This document shows, piece by piece, positions 16,920 through 24,050 of a stretch of 64,000 bases of DNA. The position numbers were made by a program, and so were the translations under genes. Numbering within the stretch: position 1 is the first letter of the stretch; the number at the start of each line of letters is the position of its first letter. The stretch covers positions 1 through 64,000 of the forward strand of contig NZ_JANFAU010000013.1 of NCBI RefSeq assembly GCF_026130605.1. Direction: 5' to 3'. This DNA is from Sphingomonas lycopersici (GTDB taxonomy: Bacteria > Pseudomonadota > Alphaproteobacteria > Sphingomonadales > Sphingomonadaceae). Under the pieces are notes generated by a model that was not told the origin of the DNA, did no database searches, and saw only the letters and a program-made list of their open reading frames with translations.

Positions 16920-19052
16920 TCAGAGTCCCATCCGCAACGTCACCCGGATATCGCGCCCGGCGAGCGGGGCGAAATCCTTGAGCACGCTTGCGGCGCGCCG
17001 CGCGTTGACGTCGAAGATATTGTTCGCCGCGATCATGATGCTGGTCTTCTCGTTGCCGGCGAACGGCCGGAACGAGAAGGATGCGTTGACCATCGTATAA
17101 GGCGCCGTCTCGGTCTCGAACGCGGCGATGCGCGTCTGGCGGAAGACATGTTCCAGCTCGACCCGCGCGCTGGTGCGGTCGCCCTGCGCCTCGACCCCGC
17201 CGAGCACGCGCAGCGGCGGGATGCGCGGCACCGGGCTCAGGTCCACCACCGACGCGCGGACATAATCGGCGAGGATGTCGGCGTTGATCGCATGTCCGCC
17301 GATCCGCGCCAGCCGCTTGGAGACATCGATCTCGAAGCCATAATAGCGCGCCTTGGCCTGCTGATATTGGAAGCAGGGGAATTCCACCTCGCGTCCGGAC
17401 GGCGCGGCGGCGGCGGCGCAGACCGATTGCGCGGTCTGGTTCTCGTAGATGTAATCGTCGAACCAATTGTAATAGGCCGAGGCATCGAGGCTGAAGCCGT
17501 CGCTATGCGCGTGGAGCGTCGCCTCCAGCCCCCAGCTTTTCTCGGTGCGGAAATCGGGGTTGCCGAGCTCATAGGCCTGCGTCCCGGCGTGGGCGCCGTT
17601 GGCGAACAATTCCTCGGCCGACGGCGCGCGCTCGGTGCGCGAGGCGTTGAGCCCGATGCGCACCCCGTCGGCGATGCCGTAAGACGCGCCGAGCGAGCCC
17701 GAGAAGGTGTCGAACCGGCGTTTGCCGTTGAAATAGCGCAGATCGTCCGCCGGGTTGAGCGCGGCGAGATTGGTATGCTCGTAGCGGACCCCGCCCTCGG
17801 CCTTGAACGCGCCATTCTCATATTGCTGGAGCGTGAAGAGCCCGACCTGTTCGGTATTGTTGCGCGGCAGGAAGGCTTCCTCGCCGACGACGTTGAACTG
17901 GCGGTTGAAATATTGCGCGCCGCTCGCCCCGCTCCAGCCGCCGCGATTGGCCTGGACGAATTCGAGGCGCCCTTCGAGGCCCTTGTTGTAGAAGCGCGTG
18001 CCGATCTCGCCGCTCGGTTCGAGCTCGAAATGGCGGTAATTGGCATAAGCCGCGCGCGCGCGGATGCGATCGAGGAAGCCGCCCCCGGTCTGCACCTCGC
18101 CGCGCAGATCGAAGCGGTTCTGGACGACCGAGAGCCGCGGCGCCTCCTGCTCCTGCCCGGGCTCGGTGGCATAGCGGATCGGCACGCCATAGAGGCTGTC
18201 ATAATGGCTGTACGACACGCCGAGCGACCCGGTGTCGGTGATCAGCGCCGCGCCGAGCCCGGCGGTCCAGGTCTTCGCCGCGGTGTTGGGCAGCCGGCCC
18301 TTGAGGCGCGCGGAGGCGGCGAAGTCGATCTCATCGTCGGGCGCCGCCCGCGCCGCGGCCAAAGCGGCGGCGCGCGCGCTGCGCGACAGCACATAGCCGC
18401 CGATACGGAGGTCGTCGGCCTTGAGATACGAGCCGTCGGCGTGGAGCACGAGGTTCCTGGTTACCGCGACATCCCCCGCTGCGCCGACCGAGCGCTCGGT
18501 CGCCGCGCTGCCGAAGCCGGCGGTGGCGTTGAGGCGATAGCCGTTGCTCGGGACGCTGCGCGGGATGCGCGAATCGATCACATTGACCACGCCGCCCGCC
18601 GCCGACGAGCCGTAGAGCAATGCCGCCGGGCCGCGCAGCACCTCGACCCGTTCGGCGAGCAGCGGATCGATCACCACCGCATGATCGACCGAGGTGTTCG
18701 ACACGTCGACCGAACCGACCCCGTCGGTCAGCACGCGGATACGATCGCCCTGGAAGCCGCGCAGGATCGGCCGCGACGCGCTTGGCCCGAACGAGGTGGC
18801 GGAGACGCCGGGAAGCCGCGCGAGCGTCTCGCCGATCGTCGGGCGCAATTCGCGGTCGAGCTTTTCGCCCGAGAGAACGGAGGTGCCTTGCAGCACGTCG
18901 GTCTCGCTGCGCGCGACGGGCGCCGTAACGATCACATCGCGCGGCACGGTGTCCTGCGCGACCGGATTATCCTCGGCGACGGCGGGGGTGGCGATCAGTG
19001 CGGCAACAATGCCGGCGAGCGGAAGCGACCTATGGGCATATGTTCGGTTCAT
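16920..19052 (-). CDS. TonB-dependent outer-membrane receptor, ZnuD-like
   Basis: A 710-residue outer-membrane receptor with signal peptide (ending ATPAVAE), a plug domain (DVIVTAPVARSETDVLQG through RGPAALLYGSSAAGGVVNVID, residues ~40-165) and a 22-strand barrel ending in an aromatic-poor R-x-T-L-R-M-G-L. The barrel layout (SHYDSLYGVP, then RFDLRGEV, then SGASGAQYFNRQF) resembles ZnuD, the zinc-uptake receptor of Neisseria, and other metal receptors, although it lacks long His-rich loops. A Zur-like palindrome 19 bases upstream of the start supports a zinc role. Haem or siderophore uptake remains possible. Confidence 0.82.
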   Translation of the reverse strand: MNRTYAHRSLPLAGIVAALIATPAVAEDNPVAQDTVPRDVIVTAPVARSETDVLQGTSVLSGEKLDRELRPTIGETLARLPGVSATSFGPSASRPILRGFQGDRIRVLTDGVGSVDVSNTSVDHAVVIDPLLAERVEVLRGPAALLYGSSAAGGVVNVIDSRIPRSVPSNGYRLNATAGFGSAATERSVGAAGDVAVTRNLVLHADGSYLKADDLRIGGYVLSRSARAAALAAARAAPDDEIDFAASARLKGRLPNTAAKTWTAGLGAALITDTGSLGVSYSHYDSLYGVPIRYATEPGQEQEAPRLSVVQNRFDLRGEVQTGGGFLDRIRARAAYANYRHFELEPSGEIGTRFYNKGLEGRLEFVQANRGGWSGASGAQYFNRQFNVVGEEAFLPRNNTEQVGLFTLQQYENGAFKAEGGVRYEHTNLAALNPADDLRYFNGKRRFDTFSGSLGASYGIADGVRIGLNASRTERAPSAEELFANGAHAGTQAYELGNPDFRTEKSWGLEATLHAHSDGFSLDASAYYNWFDDYIYENQTAQSVCAAAAAPSGREVEFPCFQYQQAKARYYGFEIDVSKRLARIGGHAINADILADYVRASVVDLSPVPRIPPLRVLGGVEAQGDRTSARVELEHVFRQTRIAAFETETAPYTMVNASFSFRPFAGNEKTSIMIAANNIFDVNARRAASVLKDFAPLAGRDIRVTLRMGL

Positions 19053-19070
19053 GAGGACCGGCTAAACGCA

Positions 19071-19082
19071 ATGTTACAACAT
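19071..19082 (-). promoter_or_regulatory. Zur-like palindromic operator upstream of the TonB receptor
   Basis: ATGTTACAACAT is a palindrome with five-base arms (ATGTT / AACAT) in an otherwise ordinary 73-base gap, 19-30 bases before the receptor start. It closely matches the core of alphaproteobacterial Zur boxes, which centre on ATGTTATAACAT. Repression by zinc-loaded Zur is inferred from this and the ZnuD-like receptor. A Fur or Mur site is the alternative. Confidence 0.55.
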
Positions 19083-19125
19083 ATCAACATCGCTTCATCG
19101 TCGCGAGGGCTCGCTTCGGCGCAGC

Positions 19126-19338
19126 TCAGCTATTGCGTTCGACCGATTCCAGGATGCGCGCGCCGGCCATGAACACCGCGACGGGGCAAGCGGCGAACAG
19201 CAGCCAGCCGCCGTAGCCAGGATATTGCTGCAGATAATGCACCCCGCGCTCTATCGCCCCGGTGCCGAGCGAGAAGATCACGAGGAACGCCTCGAACTTG
19301 GTCTTGATGACGAACAGACGGGCGATGCGGGACCACAT
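19126..19338 (-). CDS. Small inner-membrane protein, 70 residues
   Basis: MWSRIARLFVIKTKFEAFLVIFSLGTGAIERG... has two hydrophobic helices (about residues 16-32 and 42-62) and basic N-terminal residues, a plausible small inner-membrane protein. It lies upstream of the TonB receptor on the same strand, but the Zur-like site lies between them, so the receptor has its own control. Function unknown. Confidence 0.6.
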   Translation of the reverse strand: MWSRIARLFVIKTKFEAFLVIFSLGTGAIERGVHYLQQYPGYGGWLLFAACPVAVFMAGARILESVERNS

Positions 19339-19440
19339 GCCGGATCAGAAGCAAGCGATATGCCAGCCGCGGAAATCCGCCGATTCTCGCGAGCGGAATA
19401 TGGTTATCTGTAAGTTAATCCGACACCCAGCCTAAGAAGG

Positions 19441-19485
19441 CGTCACTTTTAGTTGACGCGGCTGCGGCGTCACCTATATGTGACG
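19441..19485 (+). promoter_or_regulatory. Promoter and twin operator of the toxin-antitoxin module
   Basis: Two related palindromes lie 27 bases apart: CGTCACTTTTAGTTGACG (19441-19458) and CGTCACCTATATGTGACG (19468-19485). A promoter fits across them: TTGACG at 19453-19458, a 16-base spacer, then TATATG at 19475-19480 inside the second palindrome. A repressor bound there would block RNA polymerase, as in autoregulated toxin-antitoxin operons. Transcription would begin at about 19487, which is the GTG itself, so the first message may be leaderless. Confidence 0.65.
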
Positions 19486-19486
19486 C

Positions 19487-19788
19487 GTGTTCGCGGTTAT
19501 CCCGACCGCCCGATTCGCCGATTGGATCGAGGGCCTCAAGGATCGCCGTGCGGCGGCGCGGATAGCGATCCGCATCGTTCGTATCGAAGCCGGGAATTTC
19601 GGCGACGCCAAATCGGTGGGCGGGAAGGTCAGCGAGCTCCGCATGACCATGGTGCCGGCTATCGCGTCTATTTCACGATCAAGGGGGAGGAGATCATCAT
19701 CCTGCTTTGCGGCGGCAACAAGAAGAGCCAGCGCCGGGATATCGAGCAGGCGTATCGGATGGCCGAGGAAATCCACCGGGGGACGTGA
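19487..19788 (+). pseudogene. HigB/RelE-like toxin with a one-base deletion
   Basis: The first 52 codons (frame from GTG 19487) read as the N terminus of the phage-derived HigB-type addiction killer family (TARFADWIEGLKDRRAAARI, GDAKSVGGKVSELR). The family's second half (GAGYRVYFTIKGEEIIILLCGG, then KKSQRRDIEQAYRMAEEI) is complete but in the next frame, ending at TGA 19788. Restoring one base near 19643-19645 gives an unbroken ~101-residue toxin. As given, the reading frame wanders off and the toxin would be non-functional unless ribosomes shift frame. These toxins are ribosome-dependent mRNA endonucleases. Confidence 0.8.
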
Positions 19789-19803
19789 TGGAAGGATCCG
19801 AGA

Positions 19804-20118
19804 GTGACGGCTGAGCTTGGGCTCGCATTCGATGCGGCGAAATATCTGGTCGGCGATGACGAAGCGCAGCGTGAATTGCTTGCCGATGCGCTTGCCAGCG
19901 GTGATCGGGCCTATGTCGCGCATGCTCTTGGCACGATCGCCCGCGCGCGGGGCGGCCTCACCAAGCTGGCCGAGGAAACGGGGCTCAAACGGCAGGCGCT
20001 GCACCGCGCCTTGAGCAAAGACGGCAACCCAACGCTGGACACCTTACTGAAGGTGCTCACCGCTTTGGGTTTGCGCGCGACGGTCGAGAACAGCGAAGAT
20101 CACCCAAAAGCGGCCTGA
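19804..20118 (+). CDS. HigA-like antitoxin with Xre-type helix-turn-helix
   Basis: A 104-residue antidote of the HigA-type / addiction-module antidote family. The C-terminal half is a Cro/CI helix-turn-helix (LTKLAEETGLKRQALHRALS, then GNPTLDTLLKVLTALGL) expected to bind the palindromes at 19441-19485 and repress its own operon. The start is GTG at 19804 with GGAAGGA about six bases upstream. It follows the broken toxin by 15 bases, the toxin-first order of higBA. It remains intact even though the toxin is frameshifted. Confidence 0.85.
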   Translation: MTAELGLAFDAAKYLVGDDEAQRELLADALASGDRAYVAHALGTIARARGGLTKLAEETGLKRQALHRALSKDGNPTLDTLLKVLTALGLRATVENSEDHPKAA

Positions 20119-20127
20119 ATAGCGCGC

Positions 20128-21153
20128 TTAAGGCAGCAGCAGCGAAGCGTCACCGTAGGAATAGAAGCGATAGCCGTGCTCGATCGCATGGGCATAGGCC
20201 GCCTGCATCCGATCGAGCCCCATCAGCGCCGAGACCAGCATGAACAGGGTCGAGCGCGGCAAATGGAAGTTGGTGACGAGCCCGTCGATCCCGCGGAAGC
20301 GATAGCCGGGGGTGATGAAGATCGCGGTATCGCCCTCGAACGGGTGGACGATGCCGTCCGCATCCGCCGCGCTCTCGATCAGCCGCAGCGAGGTGGTGCC
20401 GACCGAGATCACCCGACCGCCCGCCGCGCGGGTCGCGTTGAGGCGATCGGCGGTGGCGCGGTCGATGCGGCCCCATTCGGCGTGCATCACGTGATCGTCG
20501 GTGTCGTCGGCCTTGACCGGCAGGAAGGTGCCCGCGCCGACATGCAGCGTCAGCGTGACATGCCCGATCCCCGCCATCGCCAGCGCGTCGAGCAGGGCCG
20601 GGGTGAAATGCAGCGCCGCGGTAGGGGCGGCGACCGCCCCGGCACGCCGCGCGAACATCGTCTGATAATCATCGGCATCGCGCGCGTCGGTCGGGCGTTT
20701 GGCGGCGATATAGGGCGGGAGGGGCATGCGGCCGGCGCGCTCGAGCAGCAGCTCGACCGGTTCGTCGCCCGCGAAATCGAGCGCGATGCTGCCGTCCGCG
20801 CCGCGATCGCTCGCCACCGCGCTGACCCCGGCGCCGAAATCGATCGTATCGCCGTCGCGGACGCGCTTGGCGTTGCGGACGAAGGCGCGCCAGCGGCGCG
20901 GGCCTTCGCGCTTGTGGAGCGTCGCGCCGACACGTGCGGCGCCGCGCATCCCCTCGAGTTGTGCCGGGATCACGCGGGTATCGTTGAAGACGAGCAGGTC
21001 GCCGGCGCGCAACTCGCCCGGCAGATCGCTGACGATCCGGTCGGCGAGCGTGTCGCCGCGCACCACCAGCATCCGCGCCGAATCGCGCGGCGCGGCGGGG
21101 CGCAGCGCGATCCGCTCGGGCGGCAGCGTGAAATCGAACAGATCGACGTTCAT
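20128..21153 (-). CDS. queA: S-adenosylmethionine:tRNA ribosyltransferase-isomerase
   Basis: Transfers and isomerises the ribosyl group of SAM onto 7-aminomethyl-deazaguanine in tRNA to make epoxyqueuosine, the penultimate step of queuosine modification. The 341-residue length and motifs are typical: DFTLPPERIALRPAAPRDSARML, FNDTRVIPAQL, GRMPLPPYI, TAALHFTP, THVGAGTFLPVK-like VTLTLHVGAGTFLPVK, and GLVTNFHLPRSTLFMLVSAL. The gene tgt, often next to queA, is not here; the toxin-antitoxin module lies in that position. It is probably cotranscribed with the cyclophilin gene upstream. Confidence 0.95.
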   Translation of the reverse strand: MNVDLFDFTLPPERIALRPAAPRDSARMLVVRGDTLADRIVSDLPGELRAGDLLVFNDTRVIPAQLEGMRGAARVGATLHKREGPRRWRAFVRNAKRVRDGDTIDFGAGVSAVASDRGADGSIALDFAGDEPVELLLERAGRMPLPPYIAAKRPTDARDADDYQTMFARRAGAVAAPTAALHFTPALLDALAMAGIGHVTLTLHVGAGTFLPVKADDTDDHVMHAEWGRIDRATADRLNATRAAGGRVISVGTTSLRLIESAADADGIVHPFEGDTAIFITPGYRFRGIDGLVTNFHLPRSTLFMLVSALMGLDRMQAAYAHAIEHGYRFYSYGDASLLLP

Positions 21154-21197
21154 CGGGGTCGGGCTTCGTCTTTAGCGCAACGTGCGCGAAGTAAATC

Positions 21198-21275
21198 CGT
21201 TCGCCCTGCGCTTGTCGAAGCGCGGCCCCACCTCACGAGCGACGGGACGCGCTTCGACAAGCGCAGGGCGAACGG
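21198..21275. repeat. Inverted repeat, copy 2, with matching changes in both arms
   Basis: Left arm CGTTCGCCCTGCGCTTGTCG (from 21198) pairs fully with the right arm ending at 21275 (CGACAAGCGCAGGGCGAACG). Relative to copies at 12963 and 25827, the left arm has GCGCTTGTCGAAGCGC where they have GAGCTTGTCGAAGGGC, and the right arm carries the complementary changes. It lies between queA and the cyclophilin gene. Confidence 0.8.
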
Positions 21276-21296
21276 GAATGGCGGATCCGGTTCGTC

Positions 21297-22016
21297 TTAC
21301 GGCTTCTTCTTCGGCGCCGGCTTTGCGGCCGGCGTGGGCGCGGGCTTCGCCCCCGGCAGCGAGACCGGGCCGAGCACCGCGGCCGGATTGACGGCGGGCG
21401 GCGGCGCGGCCTGATAAGGCGGGGGGTTGTCGCTCGCGATATAGGCGTGGAGGATGCGCGTCGGGTTGGCGGGCGGCTCGCCGCGCTCGATCGCGTCGAC
21501 ATATTGCATCCCGTCGAGCACCCGGCCGAACACGGTATATTTGTGATCGAGCGCCAGCTTGGGCTGGAGCACGATGTAGAATTGGCTGTTGGCGCTGTCG
21601 TCGGCCTGCGCGCGCGCCGCGGCGACCGCGCCGCGGACGTGTGGCAGATAATTGAACTCGGCCTTCACGTCGGGAAGCGTCGAGCCGCCGGTGCCGTCGC
21701 CCTTGGGGTCGCCGCCCTGCGCCATGAAGCCGTCGATCACCCGATGGAAGGTGAGGCCGTCATAGAAATGCTGGCGGGTCAGCGTCTTGATCCGCTCGAC
21801 CATCAGCGGCGCGGCGTCGGGGCGCAGCAGGATCGTCACCCGCCCGCCGTCCGACAGATCGAGCAGCCATTGGTTGGTCGTATCGGTGATCGCCGGTGGC
21901 GCGGCGCGCGTCGCGGTCTCGGTGGTCAGCACCACCGTGTTCTTCTTTTCCTTCTTGGCGAAGGCCGGCGGTGCAATCAGCACGCCAAGGATCGCCACTA
22001 CACCCAAGAAACGCAT
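21297..22016 (-). CDS. Exported cyclophilin-type peptidyl-prolyl isomerase
   Basis: A 239-residue protein with signal peptide (MRFLGVVAILGVLIAPPAFA), a Lys-rich linker and a cyclophilin domain at residues ~45-195. The domain shows FYDGLTFHRVIDGFMAQGGDP, NSQFYIVL and YTVFGRVLDGM. The catalytic Arg is in FHRV. The C-terminal ~45 residues are Pro/Ala-rich, ending in Lys. It should assist folding of periplasmic proteins. The start at 22016 is chosen for its signal peptide; in-frame ATGs at 22043 and 22100 exist. It lies between coaD and queA on the same strand. Confidence 0.9.
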   Translation of the reverse strand: MRFLGVVAILGVLIAPPAFAKKEKKNTVVLTTETATRAAPPAITDTTNQWLLDLSDGGRVTILLRPDAAPLMVERIKTLTRQHFYDGLTFHRVIDGFMAQGGDPKGDGTGGSTLPDVKAEFNYLPHVRGAVAAARAQADDSANSQFYIVLQPKLALDHKYTVFGRVLDGMQYVDAIERGEPPANPTRILHAYIASDNPPPYQAAPPPAVNPAAVLGPVSLPGAKPAPTPAAKPAPKKKP

Positions 22017-22109
22017 CAATCCGACTTTCCCGCTCGATTCCATCGCGCCAGCGCCCCGGAACGCTGCTCCGCAGCTAAAGCATAGCGACGCTTGCGCCAA
22101 TCTGAACCT

Positions 22110-22622
22110 TCAAACCCCGCTGCCGCGCCGGCCGAGCACCTGGACCCGCGCCGTCACTTCCTCGCGCACCGCGGGGGTGACGAACTTGCCGATCTCCCCG
22201 CCGAAGATCGCGATCTCCTTCACCAGCCGCGAGGCGATCGGCTGGAGCGCGACATCGGCCATCAGGAAGACCGTCTCGATCCGGTCGTTGAGCTGCTGGT
22301 TCATCCCCGCCATCTGATATTCGTATTCGAAGTCGGCAACGGCGCGCAGCCCGCGCACGATCACCCCGGCGCCTTCGCGCTCGGCGAAATCCATCAGCAG
22401 CGAATCGAAACTGACCACGCGGATATCGGCCTCGATCGCCGCCACCTCGCGCTCGACGATCGCCATCCGCTCGGGCAGCGAGAACATCGGCGATTTGGAG
22501 GGGTTGGTCGTCACCCCCACCACCAGCCGGTCGACCAGCTTCGCGCCACGCCGGATGATGTCCATATGCCCAAGCGTGATCGGGTCGAACGTGCCGGGAT
22601 AGACGCCGATGCGGATGCTCAT
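22110..22622 (-). CDS. coaD: Phosphopantetheine adenylyltransferase
   Basis: Adenylates 4'-phosphopantetheine to dephospho-CoA, the fourth step of CoA synthesis. The 170-residue protein begins SIRIGVYPGTFDPITLGHMDII with the nucleotidyltransferase T-x-x-H motif (Thr16, His19). It continues with VGVTTNPSKSPMF, VRGLRAVADFEYEYQMAGMN and an ISSRLVKEIA-equivalent (IASRLVKEIAIFGG). It follows ispA by four bases on the same strand, so a shared transcript is likely. Confidence 0.96.
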   Translation of the reverse strand: MSIRIGVYPGTFDPITLGHMDIIRRGAKLVDRLVVGVTTNPSKSPMFSLPERMAIVEREVAAIEADIRVVSFDSLLMDFAEREGAGVIVRGLRAVADFEYEYQMAGMNQQLNDRIETVFLMADVALQPIASRLVKEIAIFGGEIGKFVTPAVREEVTARVQVLGRRGSGV

Positions 22623-22626
22623 GGGT

Positions 22627-23523
22627 TTATCGATCCCTTTCCAGCACGAAACGCGCGATATCGCGTAGCAGGTCGGCCTCGCGGCCGTAATGGCGCAAAT
22701 GCGCGATCGCCTGATCGATCAGCAGCCGCGAGCGTTCGCGCGCCGGTTCGATGCCGAGCAGCGAGACGAAGGTTTCCTTCCCCGCGTCGGCATCCTTGCG
22801 TAGCTTCTTGCCCGCCGCCGCCTCGTCGCCCTCGACATCGAGCAGGTCGTCGACGATCTGGAAGGCGAGCCCGATGTCGCGCGCATAGCCGCGCAGCCCG
22901 GTGCGCCCTTCCGGCGCGACGCGGCCGAGGATCGCGCCCGCCTCGACCGAGGTGGCGATCAGCGCGCCGGTCTTGAGCGCCTGGAGCCGCCCGACCATCG
23001 CAAGATCGAAGCCCGCGCGCGCCGCGCCGAGGTCCATCGCCTGCCCGCCGCACATCCCCGCCGGGCCGGCGGCGCGCGCGAGATCGAGCGTCAGCTCGGC
23101 GCGGACGAAGGGATCGGGGTGAGTCGCCGGATCGGCGAGAATCTCGAAGGCGAGCGCCTGCAGGCTGTCCCCGGCGAGGATCGCGGTCGCTTCGTCGAAC
23201 GCCTTGTGGACGGTCGGCTTGCCGCGGCGCATGTCGTCGTCGTCCATCGCGGGCAGATCGTCGTGGATCAGCGAATAGACGTGGATCGCCTCGATCGCGG
23301 TGCCGACCCGCGCGATGCAATCGCGATCGCAGCCGAAAATCTGCGCGGTGGCGTGGACGAGCAGCGGGCGCAGCCGTTTGCCGCCGCCGATCGCGGCGTG
23401 GCGCATCGCGCGATAGAGATCGGCGCGGGGATCGTCCGGGACGGCGAGGAACTGGTCGAAACGCGCGTCGATCTCGGTGGCAATCTCGGCCAGCGCCGCC
23501 TGAAGCGCGGGGGAGGCGCTCAT
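22627..23523 (-). CDS. ispA: Farnesyl/geranyl diphosphate synthase
   Basis: A 298-residue short-chain trans-prenyltransferase that condenses isopentenyl diphosphate with allylic diphosphates. The first Asp-rich motif is IHDDLPAMDDDDMRRG near residue 85 and the second is QIVDDLLDVEG near residue 222, with GGKRLRP near residue 46 for IPP binding. Length fits IspA. It overlaps xseB by four bases (ATGA), the common xseB-ispA arrangement, where dxs often follows but does not here. Confidence 0.93.
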   Translation of the reverse strand: MSASPALQAALAEIATEIDARFDQFLAVPDDPRADLYRAMRHAAIGGGKRLRPLLVHATAQIFGCDRDCIARVGTAIEAIHVYSLIHDDLPAMDDDDMRRGKPTVHKAFDEATAILAGDSLQALAFEILADPATHPDPFVRAELTLDLARAAGPAGMCGGQAMDLGAARAGFDLAMVGRLQALKTGALIATSVEAGAILGRVAPEGRTGLRGYARDIGLAFQIVDDLLDVEGDEAAAGKKLRKDADAGKETFVSLLGIEPARERSRLLIDQAIAHLRHYGREADLLRDIARFVLERDR

Positions 23524-23771
23524 CCGGCGTTGAACGGCGTGGTGGTGGCGCGGCCTTCCGCGTCGAGCCGGATCGCCTCGATCCGTGCCTGTGCCGCATC
23601 GAGCCGCTCGGCGCAGCGCGCGCGCAGCGCATTGCCGCGCTCATACAGGTCGATCGCCTCGGCGAGCGGGGTTTCGCCGGATTCGAGCTTGTGGACGATC
23701 GCTTCGAGCTCGCGCAGCGCGGCCTCGAACGTCATCGAAGCGATTGCATTATCCTCGGGGTTTGACGCCAT
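23520..23771 (-). CDS. xseB: Exodeoxyribonuclease VII small subunit
   Basis: An 83-residue helical subunit that binds XseA to form the single-strand exonuclease VII. It shows the family core TFEAALRELEAIVHKLESGETPLAEAIDLYERG and a second helix with LDAAQARIE. It overlaps ispA by four bases. xseA is not in the window. Confidence 0.94.
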   Translation of the reverse strand: MASNPEDNAIASMTFEAALRELEAIVHKLESGETPLAEAIDLYERGNALRARCAERLDAAQARIEAIRLDAEGRATTTPFNAG

Positions 23772-23817
23772 GCGGGCGCTATGCGGCAGGGGCCGTCAAA
23801 GGGCAAGCAGGCTGCGG

Positions 23818-24012
23818 TTAGCGCCCGCGGTTCCAGTGCAGCAGCAGCGACAGCCCGACCACGCCGAGGTTGATCGTCGCCTGCGCCGCGGGCTGGCTGG
23901 TTGCGATCGGCGATTCGCCGGCCAGATTCACCGAGATCAGCGGACGCCGCTCCGCCGCGACGGCCAGCGCAAGCACGATGGCAAGGAAGAAGGCGGCGCG
24001 GCGGCGTTGCAT
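23818..24012 (-). CDS. Small protein with signal or anchor helix, 64 residues
   Basis: MQRRRAAFFLAIVLALAVAAERRPL is a typical export or anchor sequence, followed by a short polar stretch and a second hydrophobic run (TINLGVVGLSLLLHW). No clear ribosome binding site is seen. It sits between xseB and the diguanylate cyclase on the same strand. Function unknown; it could be a chance frame, but the signal-like start argues for a real gene. Confidence 0.45.
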   Translation of the reverse strand: MQRRRAAFFLAIVLALAVAAERRPLISVNLAGESPIATSQPAAQATINLGVVGLSLLLHWNRGR

Positions 24013-24050
24013 CGCAGTATATTACCCGATTCCGGGCGCGCTGGAAAGAG

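Noticed and set aside
22101..22109. tgt or dxs expected beside queA or ispA
   Set aside because: Neither gene is present in the window; the gaps beside queA and ispA are too short to hide them.
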